From an uncultured Verrucomicrobiota bacterium (lineage in GTDB: Bacteria; Verrucomicrobiota; Kiritimatiellia; Kiritimatiellales; Tichowtungiaceae), in the NCBI GenBank assembly GCA_903831085.1, contig CAIKWE010000031.1:37234-101233 (forward strand): a stretch of DNA of 64,000 nucleotides, read 5' to 3'. Positions within the stretch are counted from its first letter, which is position 1. Each line of letters starts with the position of its first letter. Under the pieces are notes generated by a model. It was given only the letters and a program-made list of their open reading frames with translations, ran no database searches and was not told the DNA's origin. Shown here in pieces: positions 54,652-63,014 of the stretch. Both the position numbers and the translations under genes were made by a program.

Positions 54652-54807
54652 GTCTTAGCATTTGATGAACAGCACTTTGCGAAAGGTGCTGTTTTTTATT
54701 TTCCGCCTCGTTCGGTCCGACTTCGGGGGAAACTTCGGGTTTGGCCGGTTGATTCGCCCTGTTTGATTAAGGGCATTTCATATGAACGCAAAATAAGGAG
54801 GCTGAAA

Positions 54808-56157
54808 ATGGGACTGGAAATCACACGGAAGAAAGACGGATCACTTCGGGCAAAATGGTGGTACGGGCGGTTCAAAATAAACGGGAAATCAACCTGCGTT
54901 AATCTCGGGATAGAGATTAAAGGAAAGATTCCTGAAACGCTCAAAATGCGCGGAGATTCGCTCTTTGAGCATTCCCGAATGAAGGCTCAGGTTAAGCTCG
55001 AAGAACTGCGGAGCGAGGCTCACAGCCGCAAATCGGCGGCGCATCATCTGGAAGAACTTTATGAGATTAAGTCAGGAGAAGGGCTTACGCAGATTCCTTT
55101 GACCGAAATGGAAATACGGTGGGCGTTTCTGCCTGCTAAAAAAACGCGTACGGAAAAGGCAGAGACGGCCCAGAAAGCAAATATCCGCGAGTTCCGCGAG
55201 GTTATGCAGGCAAAGTATCCGGCCGTCAAAAATATGTCACAGGTCACCCGTCCCATGGTGCTGGCCTGGCTGACAACCCTGAACGAGCGCAAGCTGTCTG
55301 GCGCCAGCTACAACGTGAAGCTCTCCGTCATGCGAGGGCTGTTTGAGCAGCTTGGTCACGATGCCGGGATTCTGAAAAATCCTTTCGCGGGTATCCCGCA
55401 CCGGTCTCTGCGCACTGTCCACCGCCAGCCGTTCTCGGAAAAGGAGTTGAATGCCATTCTTGAGCACTGCGACGCCATCATCCGTCCCGTTGTTCTGACG
55501 GCCATGTGCACGGCCATGCGACGCGGCGACTGCTGCAAACTCAAATGGGAATCGATCGATTTTAAAAACGGATTTATTTCCGTAAAAACATCAAAAACAG
55601 GGGAAATGGCTGAAATTCCGTTGTTCCCGCTGCTACGGGCCGAATTGGCGAACCGTCTGCGGGTCAGTGAGTATGTCTTTCCTGAAGCCGAAGAAATGTA
55701 CCGAACCAACGATCATGGCCTCACATGGCGGTTTAAGAAGGTTTTGCGTGATGCGGGTATCAAAAACATCCGGACGGTAAATGAGAACGCCAGCCAGAAA
55801 GCCAGCGTCAAAGATTTTCACTCGTTACGGACGACATGGATCACCATGGCGCTGACCGCCGGAGTGCCGATGGAGCTTGTCAGACGGGTCACCGGCCATT
55901 CTACGGTCGAAGTCGTCTTGAAGCACTATTTCCGCCCGAAACGAGAGGAATTCCGTCATGCGCTGGAGTCTTCATTGCCGAAAGCGCTGACCGGCGGCAT
56001 CGAAGAACGCTTTGATCTCCCTCAGGCGGTATTGGATCTCGGTAAAGAGGCGGAATCATTGGAACCGGAGGAGGTCGTCAAAAAATTTAAGGCGCTGGTC
56101 GAAACCGTCTCCCGTATGACGAAGGAAGAAAAAGAAGCGGCGGTCTTGGCTGCCTGA
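54808..56157 (+). CDS. Tyrosine recombinase / integrase
   Basis: A 449-residue site-specific recombinase: an N-terminal arm-binding-like part (ITRKKDGSLRAKWWYGRFKINGK), a core-binding domain (MVLAWLTTLNERKLSGASYN), and the catalytic domain with Arg in MRRGDCCKLKWE, HSLRTTW (HxxR), Gly-His in RRVTGHSTVEVVL and Tyr in KHYFRP. AAGGAGG 7-8 nt upstream fixes the start. Standing beside tRNA-Thr, it marks one end of a probable integrative island. Confidence 0.92.
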   Translation: MGLEITRKKDGSLRAKWWYGRFKINGKSTCVNLGIEIKGKIPETLKMRGDSLFEHSRMKAQVKLEELRSEAHSRKSAAHHLEELYEIKSGEGLTQIPLTEMEIRWAFLPAKKTRTEKAETAQKANIREFREVMQAKYPAVKNMSQVTRPMVLAWLTTLNERKLSGASYNVKLSVMRGLFEQLGHDAGILKNPFAGIPHRSLRTVHRQPFSEKELNAILEHCDAIIRPVVLTAMCTAMRRGDCCKLKWESIDFKNGFISVKTSKTGEMAEIPLFPLLRAELANRLRVSEYVFPEAEEMYRTNDHGLTWRFKKVLRDAGIKNIRTVNENASQKASVKDFHSLRTTWITMALTAGVPMELVRRVTGHSTVEVVLKHYFRPKREEFRHALESSLPKALTGGIEERFDLPQAVLDLGKEAESLEPEEVVKKFKALVETVSRMTKEEKEAAVLAA

Positions 56158-56729
56158 TAGCCCCGTTTGATTTTTCGTGGTTTTTGAAAAAATAGTTCAG
56201 ACTGTTTTTAGTGCCCCGATATCCGCTTCCGCTCCACAACTTTTCCGGACGCGGATCGATGAAAAGGAAAACAGCCTATCTCAATGCAGTAATTAGAGGA
56301 TGTTCAGCCGTTAGCGGATTTCTTTCGCGGACGCGGCGAAGTTCGTATGCGGGAACTGGAAGCCTGAAAACAGCGCGCCCCCTCAAAAATAGAAGACTCG
56401 CGGACACTATGAGCCAACATGGCGTGCCGCCGGGCGGGATTGCTCAGATAGGGGTTCTGCTGTACCAATGTCTTCATGCGAATAATATGCCCGAACCCCT
56501 TTAAGATTAGAAGGAAAAGGCGGAGACACCCTGCATTTCGCCCCCCCCCGGCCTAAAGTGGGCTTCCCCGATCCGGTATCGCGGCAACTCCTCTCTAGCC
56601 CTTAGACACGGTATGTCCACGGACTCTGGTAGAGTTAACGGGCAGGTTTTTTGGAATCAATGGGCCTCACATTTAAATATTTCTGGAATGCAGGCTTGTT
56701 TAAATTAAATATTTTTGGAGTATAGCCGT
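56158..56729. other. Intergenic region of the island, no convincing gene
   Basis: A 97-codon frame exists (56211-56504) but its composition (Arg/Ser-rich, no ribosome site) does not look coding. A run of ten C lies near 56540. The last 100 bp are AT-rich (AAATATTTCTGG, TTAAATATTTTTGGAG) and probably hold the promoter and ribosome site of the next gene. Confidence 0.55.
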
Positions 56730-57938
56730 ATGAAAAGACGTCTCTACAGTGATTTGATCGAACATCTTCCCAAGAAACAGATCACGCTGATGGTCGGTGC
56801 GCGGCAGGTCGGAAAGACCACGTTGCTCCGGCAAGTGCAGGAGTTTTTAAAAGCGGAAAACCAACCGGTTTTTTTTCTGTCACTGGAGGATCGGCAAACC
56901 CTGGCGCTACTGAACGAAAATCCGAAAAATCTATTCCAGCTGATTCCGGCCGCAACGACCGGCAAGCGAATGGGTGTCCTGATTGATGAAATTCAATATC
57001 TGGATAATCCATCCAATTTCCTCAAGTTCCATTACGATACCGCCGAGGATCGGATCAAGTTTGTGGTGACCGGTTCGTCCCATTTTTATATCGACCAGAA
57101 ATTTGAGGATTCGATGGCGGGCCGCAAACGGATTTTTGAACTTCCGGTTCTTGGACTCGAAGAGGTGCTGCAGTTCCGAGGTCTGGACGAGCTGGTTCCG
57201 TTTGTGGGGGCGGGGCAGATTCCGCTGCTTTATAAAGATGAGATCATGCGGCATTTCTACGATTATCTGATTTATGGCGGATACCCCGAGGTGGTGCTGG
57301 CCTCCAGCCATTCTGAACGCAAGGAAATTTTGAAAGAGCTGCGAAATTCCTATGCAAAAAAAGATGCGGAAGAGGCCGGCCTTCAGCATCCCGAACTGTA
57401 TCTTAAGCTGATGAAAGTCGCTGCCGATCAGATTGGCGATTTGTTTAACATCAACGCGTTGGCATCGGAGCTGTCCGCCGACAACAAAACCCTGAAAAAC
57501 TACCTGTGGGTCATGCAAAAATCCTTCCATGTTCACTGCACTCCGCCGTTCCACAAACGGGTGGCCAGTGAGCTGCGTAAGATGCCGAAGTTGTTTTATG
57601 CCGACCTTGGACTGCGCAACAGCCTGTTGAATAATTTTTCGCCGATTGGCGAACGCGAGGATCGCGGTAAGTTGCTGGAAAACTATGTTTATCTGCGCCT
57701 GAAACAGGCGGCAGGCGAAGAGATGGTGAAATACTGGCGGACTCAGAACCGGCAGGAAGTTGATTTTGTGGTGCAACGGGACAATGGAACGTCTGCTGCA
57801 TACGAAGTGAAATGGCGCGAGGAATCTTTTCGGCCCTCCAAATACACATTCTTCCGGGAAGCCTACCCGGAGATTCCGCTCAACTGTATTTCAACGGCGA
57901 ACGCCTTTGAGTTTAACTTCAGATTTCCTGAATCCTGA
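56730..57938 (+). CDS. AAA ATPase with DUF4143 domain
   Basis: A 402-residue protein with a P-loop GARQVGKTTLLRQ (K29), DEIQYLDNPSNFLK (Walker B), VTGSSHFYID and a C-terminal DUF4143 part with HKRVASELRKMPKLFYADLGLRNSLL and the nuclease-like QNRQEVDFVVQRDNGTSAAYEVKW. This family is widespread, often in islands; its job is not established. The start follows GGAG. Confidence 0.9.
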   Translation: MKRRLYSDLIEHLPKKQITLMVGARQVGKTTLLRQVQEFLKAENQPVFFLSLEDRQTLALLNENPKNLFQLIPAATTGKRMGVLIDEIQYLDNPSNFLKFHYDTAEDRIKFVVTGSSHFYIDQKFEDSMAGRKRIFELPVLGLEEVLQFRGLDELVPFVGAGQIPLLYKDEIMRHFYDYLIYGGYPEVVLASSHSERKEILKELRNSYAKKDAEEAGLQHPELYLKLMKVAADQIGDLFNINALASELSADNKTLKNYLWVMQKSFHVHCTPPFHKRVASELRKMPKLFYADLGLRNSLLNNFSPIGEREDRGKLLENYVYLRLKQAAGEEMVKYWRTQNRQEVDFVVQRDNGTSAAYEVKWREESFRPSKYTFFREAYPEIPLNCISTANAFEFNFRFPES

Positions 57939-58123
57939 AGCCTGCTTTTACTCCATTCCGCGCAACAAGACACCTGCGTGTCGCGCCGTAATACATGAAG
58001 GCGGAAGCCAAAGCGAACGCACCTCTTCTATTCCTAAAAAGAAATGACCAAAGGGAATGGCAACGTCTGGTCAAATCCGGTAGAAACTTCACAATCTTTG
58101 GAAAGCGGCACCCGGAGGCGTGA

Positions 58124-60814
58124 ATGTCGGAGTTGGAATGGCAGACCCGAAAGGAGCGGATTGATACGCGGTTGCGTGCAATGCAACCTGCGTGGAAGAT
58201 CGTGCCTTTCCGGGAAGGCATGGAAACCGGCACATTACACGGCGTTGCAGTTACAGAATATCAAACCGCCAACGGCCCTGCGGACTATGCGCTGTTTGTT
58301 CACGGGCAACTGCTGGGAATCATCGAAGCCAAGAAGGTTACGGTCAATCCGCAGAATGTGCTCGAGCAGGCGAAACGCTACGCTGCCGGAGCAACAGACG
58401 GCCCCGGTCTCTGGAACGGAATGCGGGTTCCGTTTCTCTACGCAACCAACGGCGAACTCGTCTGGTTTCTCGATACGCGCGACTCCAAATGGGTTTCCCG
58501 GACGCTGAGCAACTTCCACACGCCCGATGCTATGGGAGAGTTGTTCACCCGGAACATGAACCCGGCGCATAAATGGCTTCTCGATACTCCGGTGGAGCGC
58601 ATTGCCCGCCTACGCGAGTATCAGTCCGGCTGCATTACCTCCGTCGAGTCGAGCCTGATGAGCGGCAAGCGACAGATACTCGTCGCCATGGCGACCGGAA
58701 CGGGCAAAACCTATACCACGGTCGCCTCCATTTACCGGATGCTTGAGTCCGGAATGGCCAAACGCATTTTGTTTCTGGTAGATCGCAAAGCGCTGGCGGC
58801 GCAGGCCGTTCGCGAATTTGCTGCTTTCAATACGCCGCAGGGAAATAAGTTCACGCAGGAATACGAGGTCTACAGCCAGCGATTCCAGAAAGATGATTTT
58901 GGTGACGATGCGCCGTTCGATCCCAAGGTGCTGCCCCGTGAATATCTGACCACCCCGCAGACAAGCCATTCATTCGTCTACGTTTCCACCATCCAGCGCA
59001 TGGTGATCAACCTGTTCGGACGGCAGGCTGCCTTTGCGCAGTCCGGTAACGATGCGGACATCGAAGACGATGCCGACCGCCTCGACATTCCGATTCACGC
59101 TTTCGATCTGATTATTGCGGATGAATGCCATCGCGGCTACACCGCCCGCGAAGTCAGCATCTGGCGCGACACCATTCAGCATTTCGATGCCATGAAAGTC
59201 GGCCTGACGGCCACGCCCGCCGCGCATACGGTGGCGGTATTCGGCGAGCCGGTCTTCCGTTACGGCGTGGAGCAGGCCATTCGCGACGGCTGGTTGGTGG
59301 ACTACGAAGCGGTCGCCATCCGTTCCAATGTCCGGATGAACGGCGCTTTCCTGAAAGAAGGCGAGCTGGTCGGTAAAGTCGACACCGAAACCGGCGAAGA
59401 AGTTTTCGATCAGGTTGAAGATGCCCGCGAATTTCCGGCAGAGCAGATCGAACGGGAGATCACCGTTCCCGACAGCAACCGGAAGATTGTCGAAGAAATC
59501 GCCCGCTATGCTTATCAGCACGAAGCGGACACCGGCCACTTTCCGAAAATCCTGATTTTCGCCGTCAACGACCTGCCGCATGTTTCCCATGCCGACCAGC
59601 TTGTGCGCACCTGCCGCGATGTCTTCAATCAGGGCGACAGCTTTGTGCAGAAAATCACCGGCAGCCCCAGCGTGGACCGTCCGCTTCAGCGCATTCGCGA
59701 ATTCCGCAACCGGCCTAATCCGAAAATCGTGGTGACGGTCGATATGCTCTCCACCGGCGTGGATATTCCCGCGCTGGAATTCATCGTCTTTCTGCGTCCG
59801 GTCAAATCCCGCATCCTGTGGGAACAGATGCTTGGACGCGGCACCCGGCGGTGCGACAACATCAACAAAACCCATTTCACCGTGTTCGACTGCTTCGACG
59901 GCACACTCATCAAATACTTCAAGGAAGTCTCGAACTTCAAAATTGAAGAACCGGGCCGCGACCCGCTCCCGCTTCCACAAGTGATCGAAAACATTTGGCA
60001 GAACATCGACCGCAACTATCACGTCAACATTCTGACCAAGCGTCTGCGACGCATTGAAAAAGATATGAGCGGCGACGCCCGCATCCAGTTCGCCAAATGG
60101 ATTCCCGAAGGCGATATCGGAAAATTCACTGCCGGACTCTCCGCCGCCATTCGCGACAACTTCGCGGAAACCATGAAGCTGTTGCGCGATCCGAAGTTTC
60201 AGGAGCTTCTGCAAAACTACGAACGCGCCAAAGGAATCCGCTGGGTCGGCTACGAAACAAAGGACGACGTTTATTCGACTGGGATCGAAGACTACGGCCC
60301 TTATGAAACCTCGCAGGACTATCTCGAAGCCTTCACCCAGTTCGTGAAAGAAAACCGCGACAAAGTGGATGCGCTGAGCATTTTGTTGAGCCGTCCGCGC
60401 GACTGGCAGCCCAAAGCGCTTTCCGAGCTTTGCAAAACGCTAACCCAAAATGACTTTGACGTAAACCGGTTGCAGAAGGCGCACGAGAAAACCCGTCATA
60501 AAGCGCTGGCCGATATTATTTCCATGGTCAAACACGCCGCGCACCAGCAGGACGAACTACTGACCGCCCGCGAACGGGTTGACCACGCCATGGCCAAGGT
60601 CACAGCGGGCCGGACGTTTACCGCTGAACAGCAGAACTGGCTCGGGCGGATTGCTGAACATCTGGTGAAAAACCTCACGCTCGACGAAGAGGATTTCGAC
60701 ATCATGCCGGTTTTCACGCAGGCCGGCGGTATCAGCAGAGCGCGGCTGATTTTTAAAACGGAACTGAAACCGCTCATTGAGCAAATCAACTTGCAGATCG
60801 CCACGGCGGCATAA
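58124..60814 (+). CDS. hsdR: Type I restriction endonuclease subunit R
   Basis: Motor and nuclease subunit of a type I system; it cleaves unmethylated DNA after translocation. The 896-residue product has the PD-(D/E)xK nuclease (D54 in PADYALFV, E68 and K70 in GIIEAKK), the helicase motifs MATGTGKTYTTV, IIADECHRGY, GLTATPAAHT and later LSTGVDIPALEFIVFLRPV, and a C-terminal HsdM-contact region. CGGAGGC upstream supports the start. It is first in the operon. Confidence 0.96.
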   Translation: MSELEWQTRKERIDTRLRAMQPAWKIVPFREGMETGTLHGVAVTEYQTANGPADYALFVHGQLLGIIEAKKVTVNPQNVLEQAKRYAAGATDGPGLWNGMRVPFLYATNGELVWFLDTRDSKWVSRTLSNFHTPDAMGELFTRNMNPAHKWLLDTPVERIARLREYQSGCITSVESSLMSGKRQILVAMATGTGKTYTTVASIYRMLESGMAKRILFLVDRKALAAQAVREFAAFNTPQGNKFTQEYEVYSQRFQKDDFGDDAPFDPKVLPREYLTTPQTSHSFVYVSTIQRMVINLFGRQAAFAQSGNDADIEDDADRLDIPIHAFDLIIADECHRGYTAREVSIWRDTIQHFDAMKVGLTATPAAHTVAVFGEPVFRYGVEQAIRDGWLVDYEAVAIRSNVRMNGAFLKEGELVGKVDTETGEEVFDQVEDAREFPAEQIEREITVPDSNRKIVEEIARYAYQHEADTGHFPKILIFAVNDLPHVSHADQLVRTCRDVFNQGDSFVQKITGSPSVDRPLQRIREFRNRPNPKIVVTVDMLSTGVDIPALEFIVFLRPVKSRILWEQMLGRGTRRCDNINKTHFTVFDCFDGTLIKYFKEVSNFKIEEPGRDPLPLPQVIENIWQNIDRNYHVNILTKRLRRIEKDMSGDARIQFAKWIPEGDIGKFTAGLSAAIRDNFAETMKLLRDPKFQELLQNYERAKGIRWVGYETKDDVYSTGIEDYGPYETSQDYLEAFTQFVKENRDKVDALSILLSRPRDWQPKALSELCKTLTQNDFDVNRLQKAHEKTRHKALADIISMVKHAAHQQDELLTARERVDHAMAKVTAGRTFTAEQQNWLGRIAEHLVKNLTLDEEDFDIMPVFTQAGGISRARLIFKTELKPLIEQINLQIATAA

Positions 60815-60822
60815 GGCGATCT

Positions 60823-60879
60823 GGTGGAACGCGACCTCCGGGCGCGTTTTTAAGCACGCTCGGAGATCGTGCTCCACCT
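60823..60879. repeat. 57-bp imperfect inverted repeat between hsdR and hsdM
   Basis: GGTGGAACGCGACCTCCG and, as its inverted partner, CGGAGATCGTGCTCCACC, with about 25-bp imperfect arms around a T-rich loop. It is the longer relative of the hairpin at 25041-25066. An exact dispersed palindrome (60881-60895) follows at once. Confidence 0.65.
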
Positions 60880-60880
60880 T

Positions 60881-60895
60881 TTCCAAACATTGGAA
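60881..60895. repeat. Dispersed palindrome, exact copy upstream of hsdM
   Basis: TTCCAAACATTGGAA with TTTT and AAAA flanks, same centre as the copy at 50487. It lies in the 143-bp gap between hsdR and hsdM. Confidence 0.8.
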
Positions 60896-60957
60896 AAAAG
60901 AGAATCGCGCGGGCAGGGCGGAGCCGCTATTCTGCGGGACTTTGAAACGGAGAAACC

Positions 60958-62364
60958 ATGTCTGATATCGTCAATAAACTCTGGGGCTTCTGCCACACCT
61001 TGCGCCACGACGGCGTGGACTACGGCGACTACATCGAACAGCTCACCTATCTGCTCTTCCTCAAAATGGCTGAAGAACGCGATGCGGAAATTCCCGCCGG
61101 ATGCGACTGGAACACCTTGAAAGAAAAATCCGGCACTGCGCTCACCGACCACTACGCCGACAGCCTGCGCAAACTCCGCGAAGCGGGCGGACTGCTGGGC
61201 GACATCTTCGCGCAGTCGGTGCCGCGCTTCAATAATCCTGTCAACCTCAAGCGCGTCATCACCATGATTGACGAAGAAGACTGGTCGGCTATGGGCGTGG
61301 ACGTCAAAGGCGCGGCCTTTGAAGGACTGCTCGAAAAAGCCGCCAGCGAAGGCAAAAAAGGGGCCGGGCAATATTTCACGCCGCGCCCGCTCATCCAGAC
61401 CATTTGCAAAGTCATGAAGCCCGACCCGCGCGGCAAACCGGATTTTAAAATTTCCGATCCCGCCTGCGGTACTGGCGGCTTTCTGGTTTGCGCCTACGAA
61501 TGGCTCGTGGCCGAAAGCAAAGGCGTCTACGACCGCGCCGATGCCAAACGCATCAAAACCAAAACCTACTACGGGCAGGATCTTGTTCCCCGTCCGCGCC
61601 GCCTTGCGCTGATGAACCTCTTCCTGCACGGCGTCGAGCCGCACATCTATCTCGGCGACACCATCTATGAACCGGATCGCGGCGAGCGCTACGACTGCGT
61701 TCTCACCAATCCGCCTTTCGGAACCAAAGGAGCTAATCAGGCACCCGACCGCGACGACTTCACCATCGAAACCAGCAACAAACAGCTCAACTTTGTTCAG
61801 CACGTCGTCAGCACGCTCAAACCCGGCGGACGCGCCGCCATGGTACTGCCCGACAACTGCCTCTTCGAAGGCAAAGCGGGCGAGGTGTTTGAAATTCTGA
61901 TGCAGGACTGCAACCTGCACACCGTTCTGCGCCTGCCGCGCGGAACCTTTACGCCGTACAGTCAAGGCGTTAAAGCCAACGTGATTTTCTTCCAGAAAGG
62001 GATGCCGACGCAGACGGTCTGGATTTTCGACGCCCGTTCCAACGTGCCGGGCATCACCAAAAAAGACCGTCCGCTCACCGCGCTGCATTTCGCCGAATTT
62101 GAAAAAGCCTACGGCAAAGACACCAACGGACAGAGCCGCCGGAGCGAGACAGAGCGTTTCCGGTCATTCACTCAATCGGAAATCGCCAATCGGCAATTCA
62201 AATTGGACGTTACTTGGCTCAAAGACGATACGCTCGAAGACAGTAGCGAACTGCCCGAACCGCAGGACTTGGCGGCAGAAGCCATCACAGAATTAGAAGC
62301 CGTCGTTGACGACCTTCGCGATATCGTCGCTCTGCTCGAAAAAGAAGAGGGCGTCGAGGTATGA
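60958..62364 (+). CDS. hsdM: Type I DNA methyltransferase subunit M
   Basis: N6-adenine methyltransferase of the type I system. The 468-residue product has the HsdM N-terminal helices (LTYLLFLKMAEERDAE), SAM-binding DPACGTGGFLVCAYEW, and the catalytic NPPFG motif typical of gamma-class adenine methylases. ACGGAG lies 8 nt before the start. The end overlaps the next gene by 4 bp. Confidence 0.96.
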   Translation: MSDIVNKLWGFCHTLRHDGVDYGDYIEQLTYLLFLKMAEERDAEIPAGCDWNTLKEKSGTALTDHYADSLRKLREAGGLLGDIFAQSVPRFNNPVNLKRVITMIDEEDWSAMGVDVKGAAFEGLLEKAASEGKKGAGQYFTPRPLIQTICKVMKPDPRGKPDFKISDPACGTGGFLVCAYEWLVAESKGVYDRADAKRIKTKTYYGQDLVPRPRRLALMNLFLHGVEPHIYLGDTIYEPDRGERYDCVLTNPPFGTKGANQAPDRDDFTIETSNKQLNFVQHVVSTLKPGGRAAMVLPDNCLFEGKAGEVFEILMQDCNLHTVLRLPRGTFTPYSQGVKANVIFFQKGMPTQTVWIFDARSNVPGITKKDRPLTALHFAEFEKAYGKDTNGQSRRSETERFRSFTQSEIANRQFKLDVTWLKDDTLEDSSELPEPQDLAAEAITELEAVVDDLRDIVALLEKEEGVEV

Positions 62365-63014
62365 GTTTCTCTCATATAAAATACAAACGAGCCTGCAAGG
62401 ACTATGTGGCAAATTGGGAAGCCATTGAACTTGCGCTATACAATCTTTGCAAACGCCATCCGGATCATCAGAGTCAAGGCAGTATAAACGCCAAGCTCTG
62501 GATTATTGGCCGGACTTACGCAACGGGAATCGAACGGAAGATCAGCAGTCAGGGATCACAAGGTAGTTCCATGACACAATTAGGGGAACACTTTTGGCGC
62601 AATCGGCACCAGATAGACAAAGTGCTGGGAGACTTAGACTTGCGCAAGGTGAATGAGCCGCTGACTCCGAGGAAGCTCACCCGGATTCTCGATGCACACG
62701 GCAGGATGGCGGGAATCGTGCAGGGGGTGTTGCGCGAGGGTCAAACACCGCGCTCGTTCGTATCCAAGTATCTTCATTTCCATAATCCGGCTGTGCCTAT
62801 ATTTGACAGCGTTGCCGTTGCCGCATTGCGAAAGGAATACCGGCGGGCGCGTCCTGACGGCTCGTTCGAAATTCCGGCAACGGCCGATCCGCAATACGCA
62901 GATTTTTTGATCCGATTTTGGCGACTCTATCAGGACGCCTGTGCATCAGGGGAGAAAGTCACCGTAAAGCTACTGGATAATTATCTTCTCGCTTTGGCAA
63001 AGGATGCCAAATGA
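62361..63014 (+). CDS. Unknown protein between hsdM and hsdS (217 aa)
   Basis: Overlaps hsdM by 4 bp (ATGA) and hsdS by 4 bp, so it is a translationally coupled member of the restriction operon. It is helix-rich with conserved-looking segments KLWIIGRTYATGIERK, LGEHFWRNRHQIDKVL and FVSKYLHFHNPAVPIFDSVAVAALRKEY. I do not recognise it with confidence; the last segment recalls small helix-hairpin-helix-like proteins. It could adjust specificity or assembly of the enzyme. Confidence 0.75.
   Translation: MSFSHIKYKRACKDYVANWEAIELALYNLCKRHPDHQSQGSINAKLWIIGRTYATGIERKISSQGSQGSSMTQLGEHFWRNRHQIDKVLGDLDLRKVNEPLTPRKLTRILDAHGRMAGIVQGVLREGQTPRSFVSKYLHFHNPAVPIFDSVAVAALRKEYRRARPDGSFEIPATADPQYADFLIRFWRLYQDACASGEKVTVKLLDNYLLALAKDAK

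Noticed and set aside
56211..56504. 97-codon frame after the integrase
   Set aside because: No ribosome site, Arg/Ser-rich non-protein-like composition, no recognised domain.
58970..60214. 414-codon frame antisense to hsdR
   Set aside because: Shadow frame with no family features.
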